Source of the DNA: Dipteronia dyeriana
Taxonomy: Eukaryota > Streptophyta > Magnoliopsida > Sapindales > Sapindaceae
Direction: 5' to 3'
Assembly: GCA_032871835.1 (NCBI GenBank)
Contig: CM065297.1
Location: 1,180,501 to 1,244,500 of the forward strand
Length of the DNA stretch: 64,000 nt
Shown here: positions 22,613 through 34,307 of the stretch, piece by piece
Position numbering within the stretch: position 1 is the stretch's first letter
How the letters are laid out: each line of letters begins with the position of its first letter
The notes under the pieces: generated by a model
The model's input: the letters and a program-made list of their open reading frames with translations, nothing else
Databases searched by the model: none
What the model was told of the DNA's origin: nothing
Made by a program: the position numbers and the translations under genes

Positions 22613-25592
22613 AGCTCCAACATTGTGGGTCGTGCCTCCTTCTTGTCCTCACAGCATTTTAGGGCCAATGTCATGAATCTTTTGAGACATTCCGAGGAGT
22701 ATGGACCCATGTTCTTGTCTATGATGTTCAACATCAACCCAGATTGACATGCTGCATTCACCTGTATTGGAATGACATTGTCTGATTAGAATAAAACTTG
22801 TCCTGAAAGTTTACTATAGAGTACGTATTTGAGAAAAGGAATTGAGATTGGTTACCTCTCTGACAATGTTTTGACCACGAGAGATGGTTGCATCCCTGTC
22901 AAGAGCTCTAGAAATACGATTCCAAGGCTATAAACATCGCTCTTCTCTGTCAACATGTGAGTCAAAAAGTAGTCTGGATCGAGGTAACCCTATGTGGAAG
23001 CAAAGTGCGAGTTAGCTGTTCTACTAGTTACAGTAATCTATACATTGAACAGTACAAACAACATAGGAAGTAGGACTACCCATTCACATACACAAAATCT
23101 GTTTAGAAATTATAAGAACAATAGCATATGTGTTCAAATTTTCTCTGGGGAAGCATGACATTGTCAATGGTATAATATAACTTTCACAATATGTAATGTT
23201 ATCACGTGATATATACTTACCGGTGTGCCTTTCACGACAGTGGAGACATGACCCATAACTCCTCGAACATTAGGTACTGGTGCAAGCCTTGAGATTCCAA
23301 AGTCAGAAACTTTTGGAGTAAACTTGAAGTCCAACAGTATGTTGGTTGCCTTGATATCTCGGTGGATTATCGGGGGGTCAGCTTCAGTGTGAAGGTAGAG
23401 AATGCCCATGGCAGAACCCAATGCAATGCGCGTTCTCATGCTAAAACTCAAAGGATCTTTTAGTCTAGCTGTCATATGATCACCAACTATGTCAAATTCA
23501 CAACATGATAGAGCTGCAGGTATCAAACCTTAGCACTAGTCTGGTCCCATAGATTCAAATAGTGACTCACATCATGTAAATTTGAGTAATATTGTTGAAC
23601 GTGAAAAGTAGAAGTAGACGATTAATGATCAATTGATCCTAATGTAAAAAAAAAAGAGAGAAGGAAACTGCTCGTACAATTTTAATCAGAAAAACAATGA
23701 ACCTTATGTGACAAGTGATTTTGTTAACAAGTTGCAAGTAAATTAAAGCAGCTGTTATCATTGAGAAGACCTTGAATACAAAAAAATAAGGTATATACAA
23801 AACATAGCTATCTAATTTTTTAGACATTTATAGATAACGAATGAAACTAAGTACGCAACTCATGGTGTTGCACAGATGCAACTTTAGGGGAAAAAAAGTT
23901 TACCTTTGAGATGATCATGAAGAGAACCATGTGGCATAAACTCATATACTAACATCTGCAAAGACACACCAGAAAAAAGAAGGCCTTAAAATATTGTTCA
24001 TCTTGAAGTAGACTTTGGGTATTATCAGTAAAGCTCTCTTCTATGGATGTATGTAGCATTAACTAAGCGTGTATATATGCATGTGGTTCATTTTAAACAA
24101 AATATTTTGAGGAATAGCAGAGACAGAACCTGTTCGCCTTCTCATCACAATATCCAACCAATGAAACCAGATTACGATGATGTAATCGCGATAACAGTTC
24201 TATTTCAGTTAAGAACTCTTTCTGGCCTTGCAAGGATCCCTGCTGTGCTCGCTTGATTGCAACAACCGTCCCATTAGCTAAAATGCCTTTATAAACCTTT
24301 CCATATCCTCCTTGACCAACTTGTGTGGTCACGCTAAATCCGCTGGTTGCTTCATAAAGTTCTATGAAATCGAATCCCTTGACACTTTCCGTTTTGATTG
24401 GAATTTTTGCAGCTGTTAAGGAAGAAAAAGACATCATTTCTTCTATATATAACAAGAAAAGGTGGCATTGGCATAGGTCAAGAAAGAAATAGAAGAGCCA
24501 ACTTTTCTGTTTTTTTGGAACTTCATGATGTTTGTATCTTCTGTTCCTTTTGTAGAAAAGAAACACAATGAACAAAGATATTGCAATCGCGCAGGCAAGG
24601 GACCCTAACACAATTCCAATCACAGCCCCTTTGCTCATACCGAATTTTAGAGGCATGAGAACAACTACCAAAAGAAAGATCCAAAACACCATTGCCAATC
24701 AGAAAAAGGAACTGGAATATACAGCTTAATTATGAAACAAATGTTGTATGGAGACATACAATCAGCATAAGGTCCAACGAGTGTAAAATTGAGCAGTTGA
24801 TACGGGCCAAAGATATCACTGGATGGAAGAGAAAACGTAGCAATCATGTCTCTAAGCCGTTGGATCTCACTTTTGTTAAATTTACTGGAACTGTTGCTAT
24901 ACTGAGGGAAAAATTTCACATAAATCCTTAGCCTAGAACCATTTTGCCATATAAATGATCCAATGGATAGTTGGTAAAGATCCAAACTGAGACTGGTGGT
25001 TAAGTATGCCTGAAACTCATTAGTGTATGGACGGAAATTGGATATGCTTGGACTTCGCAAAAGTAATCCAACTCCAAGGGGTGCTGCACAATAGCAGGGA
25101 ACAGGAGATTCCGGGACATATTCATAACTATCGTGAACAGAACATGATTGAGTCCGGCAGGTAACAGTTGTTGAGTCATTCGAGCTTCCATAAGTCTCAT
25201 CATCTCCGGCATTGAGTCCACATAACTGGATTATGTTTAATTCATTTGCTCTTGAACAAACAGGGTTGCCTTCAAGCCTGTATATCCAGTAATCAGAGGT
25301 CACTAAACAATATGCAACAGATAAATCAAATATATCTACATCAATTTGCAACAAGTATTCTCAGAACATTTCACTGTGAGTCACAGTTACTATAGAAGTA
25401 TAGGTATGAGGAGCACTCTACATGTTTTCCGGTACACAGAACTCACCTAATGCTGACATTTGAAGGAGGATTCAGACTACCTGAAATATTCTTAAGAAAA
25501 TTATTCCGGGAATCCCTGCAAATAAAGCATTGATACAACATCCGGTAAGAATACATGTAATTATGATGTTTTGGAGTTCAGCCACCGTTGCT

Positions 25593-26709
25593 TAGGGCTG
25601 GCAATTCGGGTTCATGAGTCGGGTTGATCTCAACCCGACACGACACGACACGAATAATATTAACTCTTAACCCGACACGACCCGTTTAATTAAACGGGTT
25701 GACCTTTTAAAACCCAACACGATACGAATAAATATACAGGTTAGACGGGTTGACCCGTAACACGTTTCATAATCTAATCGGGGTTATAATGAATCGGGTT
25801 TCAACCGTGTGACCCGTTTAACCCGAACCCGTTTAACACGGATAGTGTTGTATTGATGAGACCAAACCAAACAAAATTACAAATGACTTCCATGTTTTTG
25901 TTGAATGATCATACAATGGATCAACAAGATTTACATGTTATTAACCAAGTATTACACCGTTAAAAAGATAAAAAAAAAAGATTGAAGAACAAGATCGACC
26001 AAAATCCGCCGCCGTGAATTAAAGGAGTCCAGCTCGACCAAGATCCGCCGCCGTCTCTCCAAACCGGTCGCACATCAGTTGCTGCAACTCTCCGACATCG
26101 TCGCAGCACCGTCGCACCAACAACCTGATCCCATCCAGAATTCGTCGATCATCAGTTGCCGTTGCTCCGTCTCAGTTTCGTCGATCATCAGTCGCCGCTG
26201 CTCCGCCATCGATTTCAGTCACCGCTGGTCAGATTTCTGCCGCTGGTCATCAGATTTCCACCGTCGATCATCAGTCGCCGCTGATTGAGAGGATATCTGA
26301 ATTTTAAAATAAAAGAGAGCAGTCGTGCATAGTGAAATGAAGAAAAAAAAGAGAGAAAGAGTGAAAGGGAGAGAGTGAGATGTGATTTTGGTGAAGTTAG
26401 GGTTAAGGATTTGAGAGTGTTAGTGTGATGGCTGCTGTTGTAACCTAAGAATGCTTTTATATAGTATGCCAAAAGTCATTTATAACCCTTGTAATAAGAA
26501 CAATTATAAATGTATCTATATGACTAAACGGGTTAAACGGGTCACCCGCGAACCCGTTTAGTCAAACCCGGCACGACCCATAAAATAAACGGGTTATATG
26601 GGTTGACCCGATTATGATCCAAACCCGTTAAGAAGCCAACCCAACCTGTTTAAGTACCTCGGGTTCGTGTCGGGTTGACAGGTTACGGGTCGATTTTGCC
26701 GGCTCTACG
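25593..26709. mobile_element. Non-autonomous hAT-like element in an LRR intron of copy B
   Basis: The left end TAGGGCTGGCAATTCGGG and the right end (read inverted TAGAGCCGGCAAAATCG) form short terminal inverted repeats. Both arms are rich in CGGGTTGACCCGTTTAA-type subterminal motifs. CGTTGCT flanks both sides (25586-25592 and 26710-26716), and an eighth base differs by one substitution. Copy C has the same intron without the element (CCATTGCTGATG near 61419), which gives the empty site. The middle (25980-26300) is a C-rich stretch with GCCGCCGT and CGTCGATCATCAG repeats, and no transposase. The hAT assignment rests on the 8-bp target size and terminal sequence style. Confidence 0.75.
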
Positions 26710-27666
26710 CGTTGCTGATGTACTTATAACGATATTCCAACATAAGACTATTCAAGAAATTGTTAAATATATAAATTCTTACAAGGTAAGTGTTGCCGTT
26801 GCACTAAAATTTATGTTCTGCCAAATGTTTGAGGGGACGATGCCACTCAATGAATTGTTCGCAAGGGACCTGCAATAAGTACAAGCTTCATTATTTCCTA
26901 GGATAGATATGAAATTCCATCATGTTATAAATTCCGAATCATCTTTCTAAATTATAACAAATGTTCACATTTGGTGCACCATAATAAAGAAAACAGAAAT
27001 CCTAATAATCTTACAATCTCTGAAGACGAGGTAGGCCTGAAAAATTTGAGGGGATAGGTCCAATAAGCTGATTGTTGGATAGATCACTGCAAGATTAGAA
27101 ACACTTTGAGTTAGGAGCAACTGCGAGTTCTTCAGGCTCACATAATATATGTGTACGCAGGAATTTCAGACATGCACGCACACAAACACACTAAAGTGAC
27201 TTTGGACATCAACAATGACATACATAGTTGTGATATTTTCAGAGAGCTTATTGGTTGGAATGGTTCCATTAAGTTGATTCGAGCTAAGATCTCTGTAACA
27301 TGAGAAGTAAGAAAGGTCAGATAGAATCAACCAAGGTCTAAGGACATTTTAGTTTATTTTATCTAAATGTCAAAGGAAATGTATAGAGATGAATTATAAT
27401 TATGACCATCTTTATATACAATAAACATTAGCATCAATCTTAACAATGCCCCGAGACTTACAAGAAAAGAAGGCCCGGTATACCGCTTAGATCAGGAATC
27501 TCTCCTTGCAGGTTGCAGTTTCTTAGACTCCTGTAGAATTAAATGAAATGTAAATAAGCACACACCAATATTTAAGATTTGTTAAGATGCTTGGGCTGAT
27601 ATTGCAACTCTGTGCATAACAGAATTTCGTACACTTTTCCTCTATCTAAATAGCACGGTCATTGTT

Positions 27667-28617
27667 TGTTGGAAATTTTGTGATGAACAGACATTTTGAG
27701 AGCATTATTAGGGTATGATTGATTCCATAAAAATGGAAGATCGAAGTATATTCGAATTCTCCTTCGTGAGAGCTTTGAAATGAAATACTCAAACTCACAA
27801 AATAATTAATTGGAGAATGAGAAATTGAGTCTCAAGGTAATCCCATTGTGTAAGGAAAATTGTATATCCCACGTTGGCTAAGAAAAACATTTATATAGGG
27901 TATATAAGTGTTTGTGTGATAACAGTTTATTAACATGTGTGTGGGTACAATTAACTTTTTGCTACTATTTTAAATTTCTTGTTTCCTAAATCAACGTTTT
28001 ATTGGTTAGGAAAGAATTAATTTAATTTATTCCCCCTAAATAAATGATAAGGAAAAGTTGATTAACGAAATAATTAATTTTCGTTTTGGATTATGGAAAT
28101 TAATTGTATTAAGGAAAGAATTGATTTTCGTTTTTTATTCTGATACTTACTTGATCACTAAGTAATCAGAATCAGTGTTTAATTAGGAATATATCTTTTA
28201 GAAGATTATTCCTTAATTATTTTCATTTATCATTAAAATCGTAGTAATTAAGTATTTCCTATATCAATCATACTGATTAGGTTTTCTATTTAAATCCTAG
28301 TCTTTTCCTTATAATTCATATTCTGGAAATCACGAAAATATAGTGTACAAAATTCTCTCTTCACGTTCTTCTCTTTCTGTGCTTGGTAAGTTCGAACCTA
28401 AATTGAGTTCGCTGAAAGTGGTTTGTGCTTTGCACTTTCACTGTTATATTGTTGTATCTTAGGAGACAATCGTCATACACATACGGTGTTAACCGGTGGA
28501 ATTGTCTTAAGGACACCGTATGAAACACGAGCCTCGATTTCCTTAACATGATGTGTCATGTTTATTGTTTTCTGTCTCTTACATATTCGAACCAGATTTT
28601 TTTTAGTAATACAAACA
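27667..28617 (+). repeat. 5' LTR of the copia element
   Basis: 951 bp, TGTTGGAAATTTTGTG... to ...ATACAAACA. Compared with the 3' LTR it lacks about 50 bp near 27935 and has about 30 extra bp near 28300. I found no clear match to the usual initiator-tRNA primer-binding site after 28617. Confidence 0.85.
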
Positions 28618-29088
28618 TTTAAAACCTTTTGGTTCGGTTTCTATTTTCTTACGGATTGCGACAGATTTGTTTCTTAAACATCACTGTTTGGGTTAATAAA
28701 AAAATATTAGTTTGTGGAAATCGGGTCTGTTTCGAGACACCAATTTAAATTAATTACAATATTTATATTTTGGTAAATAGGGTCTATTAATAGACATTGG
28801 TTTAGAAATCAAGTGTGATTTCGACTGTGTAATCGGGTCTGATACCAGACACGGATTGTGATTTTAATTGTGAAATCTGGAATCAATTGTGTGATTTCAC
28901 TGGTTTGATATCAACTAATTGATATCGATACTATCATATATATTATATGATAGTTTCATGATTCTAAACATATACCAGTTGTATACATGAATTGTTTAAA
29001 TATTTGATATTTCAGAGATATAGAATTGTAGTCTATATCTAGAACAACCGGTAAACGATTATATATTTATATATTCTGGTACAAACCA

Positions 29089-29090
<2 letters not shown>

Positions 29091-29136
<46 letters not shown>
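29091..29136. repeat. (TA)n microsatellite
   Basis: About 22 TA dinucleotides in the untranslated leader of the copia element, with more TA-rich runs at 29180-29195 and 29700-29720. Confidence 0.9.
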
Positions 29137-29139
<3 letters not shown>

Positions 29140-29756
29140 GACATTGATTTTCATATAATTGTATTGATTGATCTATATGTTATATATATATATCGGTTGA
29201 TTTATCAGTGTGGTGTACTGATATATGTGAACTAAATAATATAAATTTTGGTGAATCAAAAGACAGTATTATTGTTTGATATCAGTGTTTAAATTGATTA
29301 TATTGTTATATCCGGTCCGACACCAAGTGCAACACTTGTTTATAGATACGGATATTATATTTGAAGTACTATAAAAGTGTTGAATACATTATATAAATAT
29401 CTAATGTATTGGTGTATACTGATTGATATCAATGTTAAATATATCGGTGTATGCGGTGGATTTATATTAACATTGGTTTTCTGTATCAGTATGGTATTAT
29501 TTGATACCAGCTTTGATAAACAATACTATATATGTGTGTGATATATCTTTGTCTGATATATTAGTTATAGTTATATAAATAAGAGTACATGTACTGGTTA
29601 TTTATATTTCAAAGACTAAAATTATATTGGTATGTTTATATATTATATTTGATATATATTAACATACTAGTTTTGATTTATCAGTGATTGATATATTGTT
29701 TATATATATATATATATATGATGTATATTAGTGGTTTTAAAATATTTGATTTGGTT

Positions 29757-30728
29757 TATGGAAGTGATTGCCGAATCAACTGTGGATCTGAGCATGACTC
29801 AAGAGACTCCGGTAGTCAACCCAATTGTGGGTCAGTTGACCGATCCGATGGTGAACCCTTTTGTAGGTCAAATGAATATCCCGATGATAAATCGTTTGTG
29901 TCTCTGATTTCGGTTCTCATGAACCATATGGAGAAACCAAAGAAATTCAGTTGTCTGAATTTCAAGAGATGGCAACATAAAACCTGACCACATTGAATCT
30001 TGCGAGATTCTTAAGTGATAAGGTTCCTAAGGCCAACAATGGTTACGAGTTAGATGTGTAAGTTTAAAATGGTGATTTTTATCAAAATCAATTCTTTTGA
30101 ACTTCAAAATTGTAATTATCAATTTTATGATGATTTATTTCTAGTAAGTCCGGATTAATTGAAATATTAAATTTTGAATTCAAAACAAAACCGATTTGAC
30201 TTTAATATTGCCAATTAATGATAATTAATTTTCTAATTAATTATAAAATGTGGCAACATCAACTCCGACCATCAACTCATTCGTGAGAAACATGGCATAT
30301 CCGGTTATGAGCTAGTATATGAGTCACAGTAATGTTCCGCTAAATCTAGTAAGGTTCTTGACTAAAGGTGCTCTTAAACCCAATAGTGGTGAAGAGTGAG
30401 ATGTTCATGTATGAAATTCTATTGATGCTTGGAACCATTCAGATTTTTGTGCCAGAAAAAAAAACTGAACGGTCTGTCAGACTAACTGTATAGTGAAAAC
30501 AGTCAAAGAACTTTGGGAATCGTTAGACCGAAAATACAAGACTGAGGATGTTGGATTCAAAAAGTTTATTTTGGACTGGTTTCTTGATTACAAGAAGTGG
30601 GATTCCAAGACAATTATGAGTCAAATCCAAGAGTTTCAGGTGATTTTGCATGAGATTCATGTCGAATGGATGATTCTAAGTGAAACCTTCAGGGTGGTTG
30701 CTGTCACTAAGAAGCGACTGAGGTGTTG
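29757..30728 (+). pseudogene. Copia gag remnant
   Basis: From about 29757 the translation has gag features: an acidic, Val/Pro-rich start, then FSCLNFKRWQHK with LNLARFLSDKVPKA shortly after in another frame. At 30493 a UBN2-type segment follows (VKELWESLDRKYKTED, FLDYKKWDSKTIMSQIQEFQ). Several stops and frameshifts separate the pieces. The zinc knuckle, protease and most of the integrase expected downstream are missing: the sequence jumps to late integrase near 30740. Confidence 0.7.
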
Positions 30729-30739
30729 AGTATGAAACA

Positions 30740-32769
30740 CTGTTTGGTGAATTCTGTGAATAACATGGAATCATACATCAAACCATTGCACTGTATTCCC
30801 CTAAGTAAAACGGAGTTGCTGAACGGAAAAATGATTCCTTGAATATATGGGGTGAAGTTATACTGTCTAGCAATTATCTTTTAAATAAGGTACCCTGAAA
30901 GAAAAAAGACAAGACAATATGATTTATAGCAAGAAAGAAAGTCTTCCTATAAATTCTTACGAATGTGGGGGCTTGCCAAAGTGGCCGTACATACACCTAA
31001 GAAGGTGAAAATATGTCCGAAAATTGTTGATTGCATTTTCATTAGATATGTACATAACAGTAGTGCTTATTGATTTTTGGTATATAAGGCTGATATCCCA
31101 GATATACACAAAAAGAACAAGAAAATGAAGTTGGGGATGAATCTAGACGTAGCAAAAGAGTTAGGACAGAAACATCTTTTGATCCAAATTTTTTAAAGCT
31201 CTTCAGAAGGACTATTGTGGAAAGGGGCTATTAAGAGCAAAATTGATTCCATTCTTCAAAATCATACTTGGGAATTAGTGGACCTTCCTTTAGGATGTAA
31301 ACCGCTAAGGTCCAAATGGATTTTCAAGAGGAAAATGAAAGCGGATGGATCAATTGGTAAGTATAAGGCTAGACCTATAATTAAAGGTTACAATCAAGGA
31401 AAATACCTAGATTACTTTGACATGTATTCTCATATGACGAGAATAACCTCTATTAGAATGATACTTGCAATCGCGGCTTTGTGAAATCTTGAAGTACATC
31501 AAAAGGAGGTGAAAATAACTTTCTTAAATAGAGGTCTAGATGAAGAGATCTACATAGAACAACCTGAGGGTTTTTTCTAGTCCAGGGCAAGGAAAAAAAT
31601 TTGTAAATTGGTGAAGTCTTTTATATGGTCTAAAGCAATCACCAATGCAATGTCATGAGAAATTTGACAATGTTATGATGTCAAATAGATTTAAAATAAA
31701 CTAATGTGACAAATGTGTTTATATCAAGGAAACAGGAAATGACTATGTCATTTTGTGAATAACATGGAATCATACATCAAACCATCAATGTAAAGACACA
31801 AAATGACATACTTATTGTTGGTAGTGATGAAAAAATGATCAAATCTATCAAGGGTATGTTAAAATCAAGATTTGATATGAAAGATATGAGAGCAGTTGAT
31901 GTAATGTTGAGAATAAAAATTTCAAGGACATCGAACAGACTCATTCTTAGTCAGTCACACTATGTTGATATGATTATTGAGAAATTCAACAAAAATGATT
32001 ATGGAATATCTAGGACACCAGTCAATATAAATCTACATTTATCCTAGAATAAGGGTGAGGGCATCTATCATCTAGAATATTCTAGAGTGATAGGAAGTTT
32101 GATGTACTTAATAAGTTGTACAAGATTAGACATGGCTAATGTAGTTAGCAAATTAATAGATACAAGAGTAATCTAGGAAACGATAACTGGAAAGGAATAG
32201 TAAGAGTACTGAGGTACTTGCGATTCACTCATAATTATAGCCTGTATTATACCAGATATCCTACTGTCCTAGAAGGATACACTGATGCAAACTGGATATT
32301 TGATATGAAAGATTTAAAATCTACTAGTGGGTATGTGTTCACACTAGAAGGTGAGACTATATCCTGGATATCCTCCGAACAGACTTGTATAGAGAGATCC
32401 ACCATAGAATCAAAGTTTATTGTTTTAGATAAATGTGGTGAAGAGGCTGAATGGCTACGCCAATTCTTAAAGGATATTTCAAGATGACCAAAGTCTGTGC
32501 CAGCGATTTGCATCCACTGTGATAGTCAATCAGTAATAGGAAGAGCACAGAGCAACATGGATAATGGGAAGTTTAGACATATACGTCGAAGACATAATAC
32601 CATTAAACAACTACTCTCAACTAGAGTTATCTCTATTGACTACATAAAGTCAAAATATAATATTGCAGATCCACTAACCAAAGGGTTAAACAGAGAGTTA
32701 TTTGAGACATCATCGATGGGGAATGAGACAAAAGCCCATGGAATAAAAGTCAATACAATGGAAACCTAA
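30740..32769 (+). pseudogene. Copia pol remnant (integrase end, reverse transcriptase, RNase H)
   Basis: A short integrase piece lies at about 30750-30850 (HGIIHQT and NGVAERKN motifs, with stops). Reverse transcriptase starts near 31215 (WELVDLPLGCKPLRSKWIFKRK) and resumes near 31830 (DMKDMRAVDVMLRIKI). RNase H spans 32218-32769, with GYTDANW, a TSGYVF motif, CDSQSVI and the closing NIADPLTKGL. Frames are broken at several points. The catalytic YVDD region of the reverse transcriptase is replaced by a copy of 32 integrase bases at 31754-31785. Confidence 0.8.
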
Positions 32770-33334
32770 CCTAGTTGACTGGAGATCCCAAGATCTAGGT
32801 TCAATGGGACAACCAAGTTGTAAGACTTAGTTGGATCACCATGGGGGTTACCCTACAATCCATTCCTATAATGAAACAGTGATGCCCGTAGGGAAAAGGT
32901 TAAACTATGTTTTTATTGATTATTATGCATTGGAATTCCAAGCTATGGAAACTGAGCAGAGTAATACAGGTTACTCATAATTAAGAAATCACATATATGA
33001 GAGAGAAGTGAGGCTGCTTCTAAAATAGAATAGTGAATGACTATATTCTCCAACGACTCTCACAGAACCAGACACATATTTATAGCCTAAACGAACACAA
33101 CAATGAGAACCAAATTGGGTCTGGAAGATACCTGTGTGAGGTGTGTTATCATTTACATAAATGACAGAACAATTCAAGGATATCATATCTACTGATCAGC
33201 CAGTAAAGTAAGCATACCTTTACGAGGAAAGGTTCAAAGGGTAACACTTACCTATCCTATACTGATTTCGACCGTTTGAACAAAAAAAAGCCATCTCTCG
33301 TGTCTCCTAGGTCAATTTCATTCATGTGGGAGAT

Positions 33335-34307
33335 TGTTGGAAATTTCGTGATGAACACACATTTTAAGAGCATTATTATGATTGATTTCATAAAAATGGA
33401 AGATCAAACTATATTCGAATTCTCCTCCATGAGAGGTTCGAAATGATATACTCAAACTCACAAAATAATTAATGGGTGAATGAGAAATTGAGTCTCAAGG
33501 TAATCCTATTGTGTAGGGAAAATTGTGCATCCCGTATTGGCTAGGGAAAACACTTATATGTGGTATATAAGTATTTGTGTGATAGTAGCTTATCAACATG
33601 TGTATGGGCGTGTCCTGTGTACATAAATGCTGCATCGATTAGACCGTGAGAGTACAATCGACTTTTTGCTACTATTTTAAATTTCTTTTTTTCCAAAATC
33701 ACCGTTTTATTGATTATGAAAGAATTAATTTAATTTATTTTTTCCTAAGTCAGACAGTTTAAATTATAAGGAAAAGTTGATTAACGAAATAGTTAATTTT
33801 CGTTTTGGGTTGTAGAAATTAATTGGATTAAGGAAAGAGTTGATTTCCGTTTTGGATTATGATACTTAATTGATCACTAAGTAATCGGAATCAGTGTTTA
33901 ATTAGGAATATATCTTTTGAAAAATTATTCCTTAATTATTTTCCTTTATCATTAAAACCGTAGTAATTAAGTATTTCCTATACCAATCCTACTGATTAAG
34001 TTTTCTATTTAAATCATAGTCACGAAAATATAGAGTACAAAATTCTCTCTTCATGTTCTTCTCTTTTTGTGCTTGGTAAGTTCGAACCTAATTTGAGTTC
34101 GCTGAAAGTGGTTTGTGTTTTGCACTTACATTGTTAAATAGTTGTATCCTAAGAGACAATCGCCATACACATACAGTGTTTGCCGACGAAATTGTCCTAA
34201 GGACACCATGTGAAACACGGGCCTCGATTTCCCTAACGTGATATTTCTGTTTATTGTTTTTCTCTTGTAGATTCGAAGCAAATTGTTTTTGAGTAATACA
34301 AAAAACA
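33335..34307 (+). repeat. 3' LTR of the copia element
   Basis: 973 bp, TGTTGGAAATTTCGTG... to ...CAAAAAACA, preceded at about 33323-33334 by the purine-rich primer tract. It keeps a stretch near 33605-33650 (GTGTCCTGTGTACAT...) that is deleted from the 5' LTR. Confidence 0.85.

Larger units (their letters stand above)
27667..34307 (+). mobile_element. Ty1/copia LTR retrotransposon in an LRR intron of copy B
   Basis: Two LTRs (27667-28617 and 33335-34307) begin TGTTGG and end CA. The element is flanked by a perfect 5-bp duplication TTGTT (27662-27666 and 34308-34312). A purine tract (GTGGGAGA) precedes the 3' LTR. Inside, in copia order, are gag, an integrase remnant, reverse transcriptase and RNase H, all with stops and deletions. 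The element lies antisense to copy B and turns an intron of about 190 bp, as in copy C, into about 6.8 kb. The LTRs differ by substitutions and two indels of tens of bases, so the insertion is not recent. It cannot encode its own proteins. Confidence 0.9.

Noticed and set aside
26079..26288. Ser/Arg-rich open frame inside the hAT-like element
   Set aside because: Comes from CGTCGATCATCAG and GCCGCCGT repeats; no transposase or zinc-finger motif.
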